Assembly (NCBI RefSeq): GCF_003568665.1
Contig: NZ_QXMH01000002.1
Location: forward strand, 62,001 to 126,000
Direction: 5' to 3'
From: Chitinophaga alhagiae
GTDB lineage: Bacteria; Bacteroidota; Bacteroidia; Chitinophagales; Chitinophagaceae
DNA: 64,000 nucleotides
This document shows, piece after piece, positions 17,510 to 27,346 of this stretch. Position 1 is the first letter of the stretch. Every line of letters starts with the position of its first letter. The translations under genes and the position numbers were made by a program. Under the pieces are notes generated by a model. That model had not been told where the DNA came from and did not search any database. It worked only from the letters and a program-made list of their open reading frames with translations.

Positions 17510-18520
17510 TCAGTTCTTGTGGTTGCTCCCGTCATACGCCCACTTCACATAGCAGGCGCCCCAGGTAAAGCCGCCGCCAAAGGCGGCCAGTATCAGGTTG
17601 TCTCCCTTCTTCAGCTTGCTTTCCCAGTCCCACAGGCAGAGGGGAATAGTGCCGGCGGTAGTGTTGCCGTAGCGCTGGATGTTGATCATGATCTTTTCTT
17701 CCGGTACGCCCATATAGTCTGCCGTGGCGCTGATGATGCGGAGGTTGGCCTGGTGGGGTACCAGCCAGGCAATATCTTCGGCGGTGAGGTGGTTGCGGTC
17801 CATAATGTTGCGGGCCGCTTCAGACATGTTGGCCACTGCGTACTTGAACACGGTCTTTCCCTCCTGGAACACGTAGTGCTCGCGGTTGGCCACTGTTTCC
17901 GCAGAAGCGGGGCGGTTGGAGCCGCCGGCCTTCATATTGAGAAATTCCCGGCCGTGGCCGTCGCTTTTCAAGATGCTGTCCACCAGGCCCAGCCCTTCGG
18001 TATTGGGTTCCAGCAGCACCCCGCCGGCGCCGTCGCCAAAAATGATGCAGGTGGCCCTGTCTGAATAGTCAATGATGGAGCTCATTTTGTCCGCGCCTAT
18101 GATCATTACTTTCTTGTAACGGCCGCTTTCAATGAACCTGGCGCCAGTGTCCAGCGCATATAAAAAGCCGGAGCAGGCGGCGCCAATGTCAAACCCGAAG
18201 GCATTTTTAGCGCCTATCTTATCCGTAACCACGTTGGCAGTAGCCGGAAACACCATGTCTGGCGTAACGGTGGCCACTATCAGCAGGTCAATTTCTTCGG
18301 CGGAGATGCCTCTTTTCCGTAAGATCTCCTGTGCTACAGGTACGCACAGCTCGGAAGTGCCTTTCCCTTCGCCCTTCAGTATCCTTCTTTCCTTGATGCC
18401 CGTTCTGGTGGTGATCCATTCGTCTGTTGTGTCAACGAGTTTCTCCAATTCCTGGTTCGTCAGTACATAGTCGGGAACATACCCACCCACCGCTGTAATA
18501 GCGGCCGTTATTTTGCTCAT
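17510..18520 (-). CDS. fabH: 3-oxoacyl-ACP synthase III
   Basis: FabH condenses acyl-CoA with malonyl-ACP to start fatty-acid chains. The 336-residue protein has the thiolase-fold catalytic triad: Cys116 in [15 protein letters not shown], His in [13 protein letters not shown] (about 253), and Asn in [14 protein letters not shown] (about 283). The C-terminal [17 protein letters not shown] glycine loop is also present. It is monocistronic here, with its own terminator, and is divergent from ruvA. Confidence 0.94.
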   Translation of the reverse strand: MSKITAAITAVGGYVPDYVLTNQELEKLVDTTDEWITTRTGIKERRILKGEGKGTSELCVPVAQEILRKRGISAEEIDLLIVATVTPDMVFPATANVVTDKIGAKNAFGFDIGAACSGFLYALDTGARFIESGRYKKVMIIGADKMSSIIDYSDRATCIIFGDGAGGVLLEPNTEGLGLVDSILKSDGHGREFLNMKAGGSNRPASAETVANREHYVFQEGKTVFKYAVANMSEAARNIMDRNHLTAEDIAWLVPHQANLRIISATADYMGVPEEKIMINIQRYGNTTAGTIPLCLWDWESKLKKGDNLILAAFGGGFTWGACYVKWAYDGSNHKN

Positions 18521-18587
18521 ATTGTTAGGATAAGTTATTAAAATGGGCGTAAAAATACGACATAAACGAATAATTATATTTATGATT

Positions 18588-18595
18588 TAAATTTG
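18588..18595 (+). promoter_or_regulatory. -7 element TAAATTTG for ruvA(-sprA)
   Basis: Exact TAnnTTTG match 17 bp before the ruvA ATG. No evident -33 TTG. It supports starting ruvA at 18613 rather than at the TTG at 18607. Confidence 0.5.
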
Positions 18596-18612
18596 GCCTC
18601 TTATTCTTGCAT

Positions 18613-19200
18613 ATGATCGCTTATCTGAACGGCAAATTAGCCTATAAATCGCCCGCCCTGGTACACCTTGACGTGAACGGGGTGGGGTATGAAGTACAGA
18701 TCAGTCTACACACCTGGTCCCAGATCCAGCACCTGGAAACCTGTAAGCTGCTTACTTACGTACATATCAAGGAGGATGCCCACACCATGTACGGCTTTTT
18801 TGAGGATGCCGAGCGCAGCATGTTCCTGCAACTGATCAGCGTTTCAGGCATAGGGGCCTCTACCGCCCGCATGATGCTCAGCTCCCTCCACCCGGAAGAC
18901 ATTCAGCGGGCCATTGTGATGGAAAACGAAAAAATGCTGGAAGGCGTGAAGGGAATAGGCGCTAAAACCGCCAAGCGCCTGATCCTGGAGCTGAAAGACA
19001 AGATGAAGAAGCATAAAGAAGAAATAACATATTTATCTTCGCCCAGTCACAATACAATACAGGATGACGCGTTAAATGCTTTAGTCACCTTGGGAATAGC
19101 CCGTAATATGGCGGAGCAGGCGGTACAGAGGGTACTGAAAGCCGAGCCGCAATTAAATGAATTGGAGATACTTATAAAGAAATCCCTCAAAAATTTATAA
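18613..19200 (+). CDS. ruvA: Holliday junction branch migration complex subunit RuvA
   Basis: RuvA binds Holliday junctions and recruits the RuvB motor. The 195-residue protein opens MIAYLNGKLAYKSPALVHLD with the OB-fold domain I (VNGVGYEVQISLHTW). Domain II has helix-hairpin-helix motifs ISVSGIGASTARMML and GVKGIGAKTAKRLILEL. Domain III is DALNALVTLGIARNMAEQAV to the end. I use ATG 18613 in preference to a TTG two codons earlier. sprA starts 37 bp downstream. This ruvA-sprA order is, as I recall, widespread in Bacteroidota. Confidence 0.96.
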   Translation: MIAYLNGKLAYKSPALVHLDVNGVGYEVQISLHTWSQIQHLETCKLLTYVHIKEDAHTMYGFFEDAERSMFLQLISVSGIGASTARMMLSSLHPEDIQRAIVMENEKMLEGVKGIGAKTAKRLILELKDKMKKHKEEITYLSSPSHNTIQDDALNALVTLGIARNMAEQAVQRVLKAEPQLNELEILIKKSLKNL

Positions 19201-19237
19201 TTTTAAATCCTTGACCTCTTATAAAACCTAAGATCGC

Positions 19238-22200
19238 TTGGCAAGAAAGAAATACTATGGTGCTATTGCAGTAATAGGTGTTGTATCTTTAATCATTGTA
19301 GAATCTGCCTCCAGTAATAGTTCGGGGAATACCTATAAAAGAATACGGGGAATAGTTGAGATTGACGAAGGGCATATACCTGTTCCAGATACGACTTCCA
19401 AGCCGGACACGCTGAAATACCCCATCCGTGACAGGAGGGGCACGGCTGTTACAGACCCCGTACGCAATGTTATTGACCTCAAAGACCCCGCCAATATTCA
19501 AAAATCTGTTGAGTACGACCCCGCTACCAAACAATATATCATCACAGAAAAGATCGGGAACCAGTTTTACCGCCAGCCCACCGTGCTGAATTTTGATGAT
19601 TTTTACCGGTTGCAGGCCGCCCAGAGCGAAAAAGACTACTGGCAGAAAAGGGCCAGCACCATCGGCAACCTCAACCAGCGCAGCCAGGCGCCCCAGCTGT
19701 ATTATGGCGATAAACTTTTTGACCGCGTATTTGGCGGCACCAAAGTAGACATCAGGCCCCAGGGGAGCCTGGGCCTCACCTTCGGCTACCAGGGCCAGAA
19801 CGTGAAAAACCCCGTGCTGGTGGAAAGGGCCCGCAAAAACGGGGGGTTCGACTTTGATATTGACATCAATATGAACGTGACCGGGCGCATCGGGGAAAAA
19901 CTGAAGCTCATCACCAATTACAATACCCAGTCTACCTTCGATTTCGAAAACCAGGTAAAGCTGGAATATACCGGCTACCAGGACGAGATCATCAAAAAAA
20001 TAGAGGCCGGTAACGTTAGTTTCCCCCTCAGCAGCTCCCTCATCCCCGGCGTACAGTCCCTGTTCGGTATCAAAACACAGTTGCAGTTTGGCCGCCTCAC
20101 CGTTACCAGCGTGCTCAGTAACCAGAAGTCGCAAAAGCAGAACATGGTGCTGCGGGGCGGCAACAGCACGCAGGATTTTGTGAAAAGGGCGGATGAGTAC
20201 GAAGATAACCGCCACTTCCTGCTGGCGCAGTTTTTCCGGGACACCTTCAACTACGCCATGGGCAACCTGCCGGTAATACGCAGCCAGGTGTACATTAACC
20301 GCATTGAGGTGTGGGTCACCAACAAAACCGGCGCCACTACAGACACCAGGGACATTGTGGGCCTGATGGACCTGGCGGAGCAAGACCCCTATAACAAAAC
20401 CGCCATTACGGTACTGACCAGCAACCAGCTGCCGGACCGGAACACGAACGACCTGTACCGCAACCTCGTTAGCGACCCAGCGGCCCGCTACTCCGGCACG
20501 GTGGTGAGCCGCCTGCTGGCCCTGGGCCTGCAACCCGTGCAGGAGTTTGAAAAGACCTTTGCCCGCAAGCTGGACTCTACGGATTACACCCTCAACCGGC
20601 AGGTGGGCTTCATTTCCCTTAACCAGCAGCTGCAGCCTGATGAAGTGCTGGCCGTAGCCTATCAATACACCTACAACGGGCGTACCTTCCAGGTAGGAGA
20701 GTTCTCGCAAGACGTGCCGCCGGACCAGAACAACTCCGCCAACCAGCAGATCCTGTTCCTGAAAATGCTGAAAGCCACCTCCGCCCGCCCGGCCCTGCCC
20801 ATCTGGGACCTGATGATGAAAAACATCTATTCTACAGACGCCTACCAGGTGAACCGGGCAGATTTCAAGCTGGACGTGCTGTATAAAGACCCCGGGAAAG
20901 ACCAGGGCACAGATACCCGTGTGCCCAGTGAAAAACGCTACCTGCCGGATGCCAAAGGGCAATATGCCGGCGCGCCCATCATTTCCGTGCTCAACCTGGA
21001 CCGGTTGAACAACCAGAACGATCCCCAGCCGGATGGGGTGTTCGACTTTGTGGAGGGTTTTACCATCACTTCCCAGAACGGCAAGGTGATGTTCCCCGTG
21101 CTGGAACCGTTCGCAGACGGCCTGAGACCGGCCTTTGGCGGCGATGCGGCCCTGGAAAAGCAGTACATGTACACCATGCTGTACGACTCCATCAAGGTGG
21201 TGGCGCAACAGTTTCCCAACCTCAACCGCTACCTGATCAGGGGTTCCTACAAATCCAGCAACTCCTCCGAAATATCCCTCAACGCCTACAACATTCCCCG
21301 CGGCTCCGTTTCCGTAACGGCCGGCGGGCAAATGCTGCGGGAAGATGTGGACTTTGTGATAGACTATAACCTGGGCCGTATCAAGATCATCAACGGCGGC
21401 GTGCTCAGTTCCGGTGTGCCCATCAACGTGCAGTTCGAGAACAACGCCCTCTTTGGCCAGCAGGTGCGCAACTACATGGGCACGCGGCTGGACTATTTTG
21501 TGAACGACAAGCTGAACATAGGCGGTACCGTTGTCAGAATGAGCGAGCGCCCCTACTACCAGAAGGTGAACTACGGGGATGACCCCATCAAGAACACCGT
21601 GGTGGGCCTGGACGCGAACTATATTTCCGAGTGGCGCGGCCTTACCCGCCTGTTAGACAAGCTGCCCAACTTTCAGAGCCAGCAGCCTGCCTCCATCAAC
21701 TTCACCGGTGAGGTGGCCCGGCTGTTCCCCGGCCACAGCAAGCTGGTAAACGCCCCCGGCAGCAAGCAGGGGCAGGTGATGATAGATGACTTTGAAGGCA
21801 CGCGCAACGGTTTTGACCTCAAATTCCCGGCCACCAGCTGGGCGCTGGCCTCCACACCCAAAGACGCCAGTGACGCCAACGGCAACATCCTGTTCCCCGA
21901 AGCGGACGATAACGACACCCTTTCTTACGGCAAAAACAGGGCGCTGCTGGCCTGGTACATCATTGAGCCTACGCTGCAGATACCCAACTCGCCCAACCGC
22001 CCGCGCGGGGTAGACGCCAAATCGCAGCGGGACCTTCGTACCCGCCTCATCTACCAGCGGGACATTTTCCCGAACCGCTCTACAGACTTCGGGCAAAGCC
22101 AGCTGAGCACGCTTGACCTGGCGTATTACCCTACGGAAAAAGGCCCCTACAATTTTGAGTCTTCCCTGGCAGGGCTGAATATAGACGGTACGTTGAAAAA

Positions 22201-25200
22201 CCCTAAAGCGCGCTGGGGTGGCGTGATGCGCGCTATTGACAACAGCGACTTTGAAACGGCCAACATCGAGTTCATAGAATTTTGGATACCCGATCCCTTT
22301 TACGACAAGCCCGGCAGCTCCGGCGGTTCATTGTATTTCAACCTCGGCAACGTGTCTGAAGACATCCTGAAAGATTCCCGCAAGTCTTTCGAGAACGGCC
22401 TGCCAGACCCTTACAACCCCGCCAACCGCAACAAGCTGGACTCCACCCGCTGGGGCCGTATCCCCAAATTCCAGCAGCAGATCACGCAGGCCTTTGACAA
22501 CGACCCCGCCATCCGCCGCTACCAGGACGTGGGGTACGACGGTCTCAACAGCGAAGACGAAAAGAACTTCAGGGCGCAATACCTGAACGACCTGGCCAGC
22601 GTGTTCGGCGCCGGCTCCGCCGCTTACCAGAACGTGGTGAACGACCCCTCTAACGATGACTACCGCTGGTACCGCGACGGGTATTATGACCAGGGCGCTG
22701 GCACAGACATCCTGGGCCGCTATAAACGCATTAACGGGCCAGACGGCAACTCGCCCGTTTCCAATGATAATTCCGCCTTCTCGCAGGCCGCCACCAACTA
22801 CCCGGAGTCTGAAGACCTGAACCGTGACAATACCATGAACGAAACGGAGGAGTACTTCCAGTACCGCGTAGATATCAGGCCAGACATGCAGGTAGGCTCC
22901 AACTATATTGTAGACAAGTTCCCCGTCAGGAACGAAATGGAAGACGGCACCATCGTAACGCAGAACTGGTACCAGTTCAAGATACCGATGAACCAGTATG
23001 ACAAAAAGGTGGGCAATATTCCTGACTTCAAGTCCATCCGCTTCATGCGCATGTTCCTCACCGGCTTTGAAGACTCCGTGGTACTCCGTTTTGCCAAGCT
23101 GGACCTGGTGCGCAACCAGTGGCGCCGCTACCTGTACGAGCTGCGCCCCGGAGACCCCATACCGGTAGACGAAAGCACCACCTTCAACGTATCTGCCGTG
23201 AACATTGAAGAGAACGCCCGCCGCGAACCGATCAACTACGTGCTGCCCCCAGGTACGCTGCGGCAGAACACGCTCAGCAACAACAACACCAATATCCAGC
23301 TGAATGAACAGGCCCTTTCCGCGCAGATCTGCAACCTGAAAGATGATGAGGTGCGGGCCGTATACAAGAACCTGAACCTTGACCTGCGCCAGTACAGCCG
23401 TATGCAGATGTTCATCCACGCAGAGGCGGTGGGTGACGCGCTGGCGCTGAAAGATAACGAGCTGCAGGCCATTATCAGAATAGGCAGTGACTTTACGGAA
23501 AACTATTACGAGTACCGCATCCCCCTGAAGGTAACCGCCTGGAAAGCCACGCGCGATACGGACGTATGGCCGTCAGAGAACGAGCTGAACCTGGACCTGA
23601 ACGCGTTTGCCAAGCTGAAGATGGAGCGCAACAACGATGGCTCCGCTTCTCCGCTGGTACCTTACCTGAAGCAGGATGGCAAGAACATTCTGGCCGTGGT
23701 GGGCAACCCCAGCCTGGGCGATGTGCGCAACATCATGATAGGGGTGCTGAACCCGAAAGATGACGGGCTGCCGCACTGTACCGAAGTATGGTTCAACGAG
23801 CTGCGCCTCTCCGGCCTCGATGAAAAAGGCGGTTATGCGGCGCTGGCCAGGGTAGACCTGAACCTGGCAGACCTGGGTACCCTCACCTTCAGCGGCAACA
23901 TGCACACGGCCGGCTTTGGCAGCGTAGACCAGCGGGTGAACGAGCGTTTCCGCGACAACTTCCTGCAATACGACATTGCCACCAATCTTGACCTCGGCAA
24001 GCTGCTGCCCAAGCGCACCGGTATTACCGTACCCGTGTACGCCGGTTATTCCCAGACCACCAGCAACCCGGAATATGATCCGTATGACCTGGACATCAAG
24101 CTGAAAGACAAGCTGGAAATGGCGCGGGACAAGGAACATCGGGATTCCATCCGCCGCAACGCGCAGGATTTTACCTCCATCAAGAGCCTCAACTTCACCA
24201 ACGTGCGCAAAATGGGCGCGGGCAGGAAGAAGAACAGGATATGGGACATAGAGAACTTTGACGTGAGCTACTCGTTCTCGCAGATGAACCGGCGCAACCC
24301 GGTGATAGAAAGCGATGTGCTCACCCGTCACCGCGGTGGCGTGGGGTATAACTACGCTGGTACGCCCAAATACATAGAACCGTTCAAGAACCTTATCAAG
24401 AGCAAATCTCCCTGGTTTGCGCTCATCAAGGAGTTTAACGTGAACTACGTGCCTTCCATCATGAGCGTAAGGGCAGACATTACCCGCCAGTTTGGCGCCA
24501 CACGGCTGCGCAACGTGGGCGGCGGGCCTTTCCAGCTGCAGGAAACGTACGATAAATATTTCCGTTTTGACCGGTATTATACCTTCAAATGGGACTTCTC
24601 CCGCAACCTGTCTCTCGACTTCAACGCGGTGAACAATTCCCGTATAGATGAGCCCAACGGCCGCATCAACACCGATGCCAAAAAAGACACCGTGCGGAGC
24701 AACTTCTGGAAAGGCGGCCGTACTACCAATTACTTCCATAATGCCACGGTTACCTATACCGTGCCCATGGGCAAGTTCCCGCTGTTGAGCTGGACCAACC
24801 TGGCCCTCAGCTACGGCATGGAATACCGCTGGGTAGGCGCTTCCCGCCTGGCCACCTACCTCGGCAACGCCATCGAGAACTCCAACCAGAAAACCATTAC
24901 GGGAGAGTTGAAGTTTACGGAGCTGTATAACAAGAGCAAATGGCTGCGTAAGATGAACGCCACTTCCACGCCAACAAGAGAATATGTACCGCCCGGCATG
25001 GCCAGTGCGCCTAACGCCGCTGCCGCACAGCAGAAGAAAACAGAGGACGAGGATGCCACCTCGCCGGTGCTGAAGGCGGTGATGCGCGTGCTGATGTCTC
25101 TGAAACGCGTGAACATCAACTATACGGAGAACGTGGGCACCCGCCTGCCCGGCTACCTGGACAGTACCAAGCTGCTGGGTATGAACTGGCAGACCATGGC

Positions 25201-26509
25201 CCCGGGGCTGGAGTTTGTGGTGGGTAGGCAACCTACCAAAAAATGGATGGACAACTTTGCGAAGAAAGGCCTCATTACGCCAGACACGCTTTTCAACATC
25301 CAGTTCCAGCAGCAGTTCACGCAGAAGCTGGACATACAGGCCCAGCTGGAACCGGTGCGTGACCTGCGTATAGACCTGAACCTCACCAAGTCTTTCACCA
25401 AAACGCATACAGAGCTGTTCAAGGACACCATCGGGGACGGCAGCGGCTTTGGCCACCTGAGCCCCTATGACGCCGGCGGGTTCGACATTACTTTTATTGC
25501 CATCAAAACCATGTGGGGCAAGATCAACGCTACCAACGGTGTGTCTGAGACCTTCCGCCAGTTTGAGAATTACCGCCAGGTGATCTCTGAAAGGCTGGGC
25601 CGGCAGAACCCGTACAGCAACAATGGTACGGTGCCGGAATATGATCCCAAAGACCCGCAGTACCGCTACGGTTATGGCCGTTACGCACAGGATGTGCTGA
25701 TACCCGCCTTCCTGGCGGCGTATACCGGCGAGAGCCCGGAAAACGTACCGCTGCTGAAGCAGGGCAGCTACACCGTGCGCACCAACCCGTTCAAGAACAT
25801 TCTGCCAAGGCCCAACTGGCGTATTTCTTACAACGGCCTGAGCCGGGTGAAACCGTTCTCGGACTTCCTCACCAATTTCACCCTGACGCATGCCTACATC
25901 GGGCGGCTCACCATGAACTCCTACAATACGGCGCTCATGTTCTACGATCCGCTGTACCTGGGCTTCCCGTCTTTCAGGGACTCTATATCCGGTAATTATA
26001 TCCCGTACTTCCTGGTGCCCAACCTCACTATTTCAGAGCAATTTGAGCCGTTGCTGGAGGCAGACATGACCTTCACCAACTCGCTTAACCTGCGCGTGGG
26101 TTTCAAACGCAGCCGTACCCTCAGCCTCAGCCTGATAGACTATCAGCTGAGCGAAATGCGCAGCAGCGAAATTGTGGTGGGCGGCGGTTACCGCGTACGC
26201 GGCCTGCCCATGCCGTTTGCGGTAGGCAAAGACGGCGGGCGGAAGTTGGAGAACGATATGAACTTCAGGCTGGACCTGAGCTTCCGGGACGATAAAACCA
26301 CCAATAACCGGCTGGATGCGGACTCGCCACTGCCAACAGGCGGGCAAAAAGTGATCAGTATTGCGCCCTCCATAGACTATGTGGTGAACAACCGGTTGAA
26401 CATCAAGTTCTTCTATGACCGGCGCCAAACCATCCCGGTTATTTCTACTGCTTACCCCATTACCAATACCCGCGGCGGTATTACACTGCGCTTCATGCTG
26501 GCGCAGTAG
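19238..26509 (+). CDS. sprA: SprA/Sov, outer-membrane translocon channel of the type IX secretion system
   Basis: At 2423 residues the product matches the SprA/Sov size class, the giant single-chain beta-barrel through which type IX cargo crosses the outer membrane. It begins with a hydrophobic signal (AIAVIGVVSLIIVESASS). It then shows the family's repetitive barrel-strand pattern, for example VDIRPQGSLGLTFGYQGQ near 170, QVMIDDFEGTRNGFDL near 850 and a final GGITLRFMLAQ. Initiation must be at TTG 19238 because no in-frame ATG lies near the signal peptide. It follows ruvA by 37 bp and is ended by a strong hairpin. Confidence 0.95.
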   Translation: MARKKYYGAIAVIGVVSLIIVESASSNSSGNTYKRIRGIVEIDEGHIPVPDTTSKPDTLKYPIRDRRGTAVTDPVRNVIDLKDPANIQKSVEYDPATKQYIITEKIGNQFYRQPTVLNFDDFYRLQAAQSEKDYWQKRASTIGNLNQRSQAPQLYYGDKLFDRVFGGTKVDIRPQGSLGLTFGYQGQNVKNPVLVERARKNGGFDFDIDINMNVTGRIGEKLKLITNYNTQSTFDFENQVKLEYTGYQDEIIKKIEAGNVSFPLSSSLIPGVQSLFGIKTQLQFGRLTVTSVLSNQKSQKQNMVLRGGNSTQDFVKRADEYEDNRHFLLAQFFRDTFNYAMGNLPVIRSQVYINRIEVWVTNKTGATTDTRDIVGLMDLAEQDPYNKTAITVLTSNQLPDRNTNDLYRNLVSDPAARYSGTVVSRLLALGLQPVQEFEKTFARKLDSTDYTLNRQVGFISLNQQLQPDEVLAVAYQYTYNGRTFQVGEFSQDVPPDQNNSANQQILFLKMLKATSARPALPIWDLMMKNIYSTDAYQVNRADFKLDVLYKDPGKDQGTDTRVPSEKRYLPDAKGQYAGAPIISVLNLDRLNNQNDPQPDGVFDFVEGFTITSQNGKVMFPVLEPFADGLRPAFGGDAALEKQYMYTMLYDSIKVVAQQFPNLNRYLIRGSYKSSNSSEISLNAYNIPRGSVSVTAGGQMLREDVDFVIDYNLGRIKIINGGVLSSGVPINVQFENNALFGQQVRNYMGTRLDYFVNDKLNIGGTVVRMSERPYYQKVNYGDDPIKNTVVGLDANYISEWRGLTRLLDKLPNFQSQQPASINFTGEVARLFPGHSKLVNAPGSKQGQVMIDDFEGTRNGFDLKFPATSWALASTPKDASDANGNILFPEADDNDTLSYGKNRALLAWYIIEPTLQIPNSPNRPRGVDAKSQRDLRTRLIYQRDIFPNRSTDFGQSQLSTLDLAYYPTEKGPYNFESSLAGLNIDGTLKNPKARWGGVMRAIDNSDFETANIEFIEFWIPDPFYDKPGSSGGSLYFNLGNVSEDILKDSRKSFENGLPDPYNPANRNKLDSTRWGRIPKFQQQITQAFDNDPAIRRYQDVGYDGLNSEDEKNFRAQYLNDLASVFGAGSAAYQNVVNDPSNDDYRWYRDGYYDQGAGTDILGRYKRINGPDGNSPVSNDNSAFSQAATNYPESEDLNRDNTMNETEEYFQYRVDIRPDMQVGSNYIVDKFPVRNEMEDGTIVTQNWYQFKIPMNQYDKKVGNIPDFKSIRFMRMFLTGFEDSVVLRFAKLDLVRNQWRRYLYELRPGDPIPVDESTTFNVSAVNIEENARREPINYVLPPGTLRQNTLSNNNTNIQLNEQALSAQICNLKDDEVRAVYKNLNLDLRQYSRMQMFIHAEAVGDALALKDNELQAIIRIGSDFTENYYEYRIPLKVTAWKATRDTDVWPSENELNLDLNAFAKLKMERNNDGSASPLVPYLKQDGKNILAVVGNPSLGDVRNIMIGVLNPKDDGLPHCTEVWFNELRLSGLDEKGGYAALARVDLNLADLGTLTFSGNMHTAGFGSVDQRVNERFRDNFLQYDIATNLDLGKLLPKRTGITVPVYAGYSQTTSNPEYDPYDLDIKLKDKLEMARDKEHRDSIRRNAQDFTSIKSLNFTNVRKMGAGRKKNRIWDIENFDVSYSFSQMNRRNPVIESDVLTRHRGGVGYNYAGTPKYIEPFKNLIKSKSPWFALIKEFNVNYVPSIMSVRADITRQFGATRLRNVGGGPFQLQETYDKYFRFDRYYTFKWDFSRNLSLDFNAVNNSRIDEPNGRINTDAKKDTVRSNFWKGGRTTNYFHNATVTYTVPMGKFPLLSWTNLALSYGMEYRWVGASRLATYLGNAIENSNQKTITGELKFTELYNKSKWLRKMNATSTPTREYVPPGMASAPNAAAAQQKKTEDEDATSPVLKAVMRVLMSLKRVNINYTENVGTRLPGYLDSTKLLGMNWQTMAPGLEFVVGRQPTKKWMDNFAKKGLITPDTLFNIQFQQQFTQKLDIQAQLEPVRDLRIDLNLTKSFTKTHTELFKDTIGDGSGFGHLSPYDAGGFDITFIAIKTMWGKINATNGVSETFRQFENYRQVISERLGRQNPYSNNGTVPEYDPKDPQYRYGYGRYAQDVLIPAFLAAYTGESPENVPLLKQGSYTVRTNPFKNILPRPNWRISYNGLSRVKPFSDFLTNFTLTHAYIGRLTMNSYNTALMFYDPLYLGFPSFRDSISGNYIPYFLVPNLTISEQFEPLLEADMTFTNSLNLRVGFKRSRTLSLSLIDYQLSEMRSSEIVVGGGYRVRGLPMPFAVGKDGGRKLENDMNFRLDLSFRDDKTTNNRLDADSPLPTGGQKVISIAPSIDYVVNNRLNIKFFYDRRQTIPVISTAYPITNTRGGITLRFMLAQ

Positions 26510-26526
26510 GGGAGAAGAGCGGAACG

Positions 26527-26567
26527 CAACAAACGGGGGATCCTGAACAGGGGTTCCCCGTTTGTTG
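26527..26567 (+). terminator. hairpin terminator after sprA
   Basis: CAACAAACGGGG (26527-26538) pairs perfectly with CCCCGTTTGTTG (26556-26567), and pairing continues inward. It is followed by a weak TTA rather than a long U-run. It begins 18 bp past the sprA stop. Confidence 0.6.
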
Positions 26568-26578
26568 TTAGCGGATAT

Positions 26579-26623
26579 AATGATGAAAATCATTTGGCTG
26601 CAATACGGATAAGTTTACTTTTG
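26579..26623 (+). promoter_or_regulatory. promoter with operator-like dyad for the Cys-rich protein/TonB receptor locus
   Basis: TTTG (26593-26596), a 19-bp spacer and TACTTTTG (26616-26623) form a complete Bacteroidota promoter, 11 bp before the ATG at 26635. A perfect dyad AATGAT-GAAA-ATCATT (26579-26594) overlaps the -33 box, as expected for a repressor site. It resembles Fur-type boxes (ATAATGAT...ATCATT), which suggests metal-dependent repression. That last step is inference. Confidence 0.55.
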
Positions 26624-26634
26624 TAGCGTTCCTT

Positions 26635-26997
26635 ATGAAGTACATATTCGTCATAGTCACATTAACAGGCCTTATGCTGCAAACCTTCGGCAAAGGGCTG
26701 GTATTGGCGGAATACCTGCTGAATAAGGAATACATTGCCCGTGTACTTTGTATCAACAAGGCAAAACCCGAAAAAGGCTGTAACGGCCAGTGCCACCTGA
26801 TGAAGCAGATGGAGAAGGAAACAAAACAGGAAGAAAAGGGGAATGCTGTAAAAGACAAATACGAAGTGATCATTATACAGGCGGATTTTCCGCTTCCCTT
26901 CACCCCCAGCACCGGCGGCATAAAACTGTTTGCCGCGTATAACGGCGGAATGGCGCAAGACCCGCTCCATGCCGTATTTCACCCACCCAGGGCGTAA
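26635..26997 (+). CDS. small secreted or anchored Cys-rich protein, unknown function
   Basis: The 120-residue product has an N-terminal hydrophobic segment (MKYIFVIVTLTGLMLQTFG). It then has a compact cysteine motif, Cys39-x9-Cys49-x3-Cys53-His54 (VLCINKAKPEKGCNGQCHLM), that looks metal-binding. A charged helix (MKQMEKETKQEEKG) and a Pro-rich end (ADFPLPFTPSTGG) follow. I recognise no named family, although small proteins with a similar C...CNGxCHL motif seem to occur beside TonB receptors in Bacteroidota. It is the first gene after a regulated-looking promoter and precedes a receptor. Metal delivery or sensing is an inference. Confidence 0.6.
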   Translation: MKYIFVIVTLTGLMLQTFGKGLVLAEYLLNKEYIARVLCINKAKPEKGCNGQCHLMKQMEKETKQEEKGNAVKDKYEVIIIQADFPLPFTPSTGGIKLFAAYNGGMAQDPLHAVFHPPRA

Positions 26998-27346
26998 GTT
27001 GCAATTGACGGTTGCCCGTTGCGGGCAGCACGTTTTTACTTCACTGATCGAAGCAAGATGGATGCGTTTGCAGAGCGGTACCAGCCTGCAGGCTCACCTC
27101 ATCTAGCAGGAACAGACCGGCATGAATATGCTGCAGGCATTGCCCCGGCGGGCTTTTGCCACCGCATGGCGGGCATGCATCCATACCGGCATTGACTCAC
27201 CGGCAGACCAACTGCAACGGGCCCTGTACTGCGCACCCTGCAGTGCCCCGCAGTAAACTGTCTGCCACGTATAACCGGGCTGTTGCCCCGGGGGCGCTCC
27301 GCGTGCCCGGCAACGTAGTGGCCACTGGTTACGTAAAACCTATAGC
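26998..27346 (+). other. 349-bp gap between the Cys-rich gene and the TonB receptor
   Basis: A hairpin at 27011-27029 (GTTGCCCG/CGGGCAGC, 3-nt loop) followed by ACGTTTTT looks like a terminator or attenuator for the small gene. The remaining GC-rich stretch has no convincing reading frame or TAnnTTTG element. The receptor may depend on read-through or on a promoter I cannot see. Confidence 0.4.

Noticed and set aside
19289..21331. 680-residue open frame antisense to sprA
   Set aside because: It lies wholly inside the strongly conserved sprA frame, has no recognisable domain and reflects GC-rich codon bias. The 772-residue antisense frame at 23573-25891 is rejected for the same reason.
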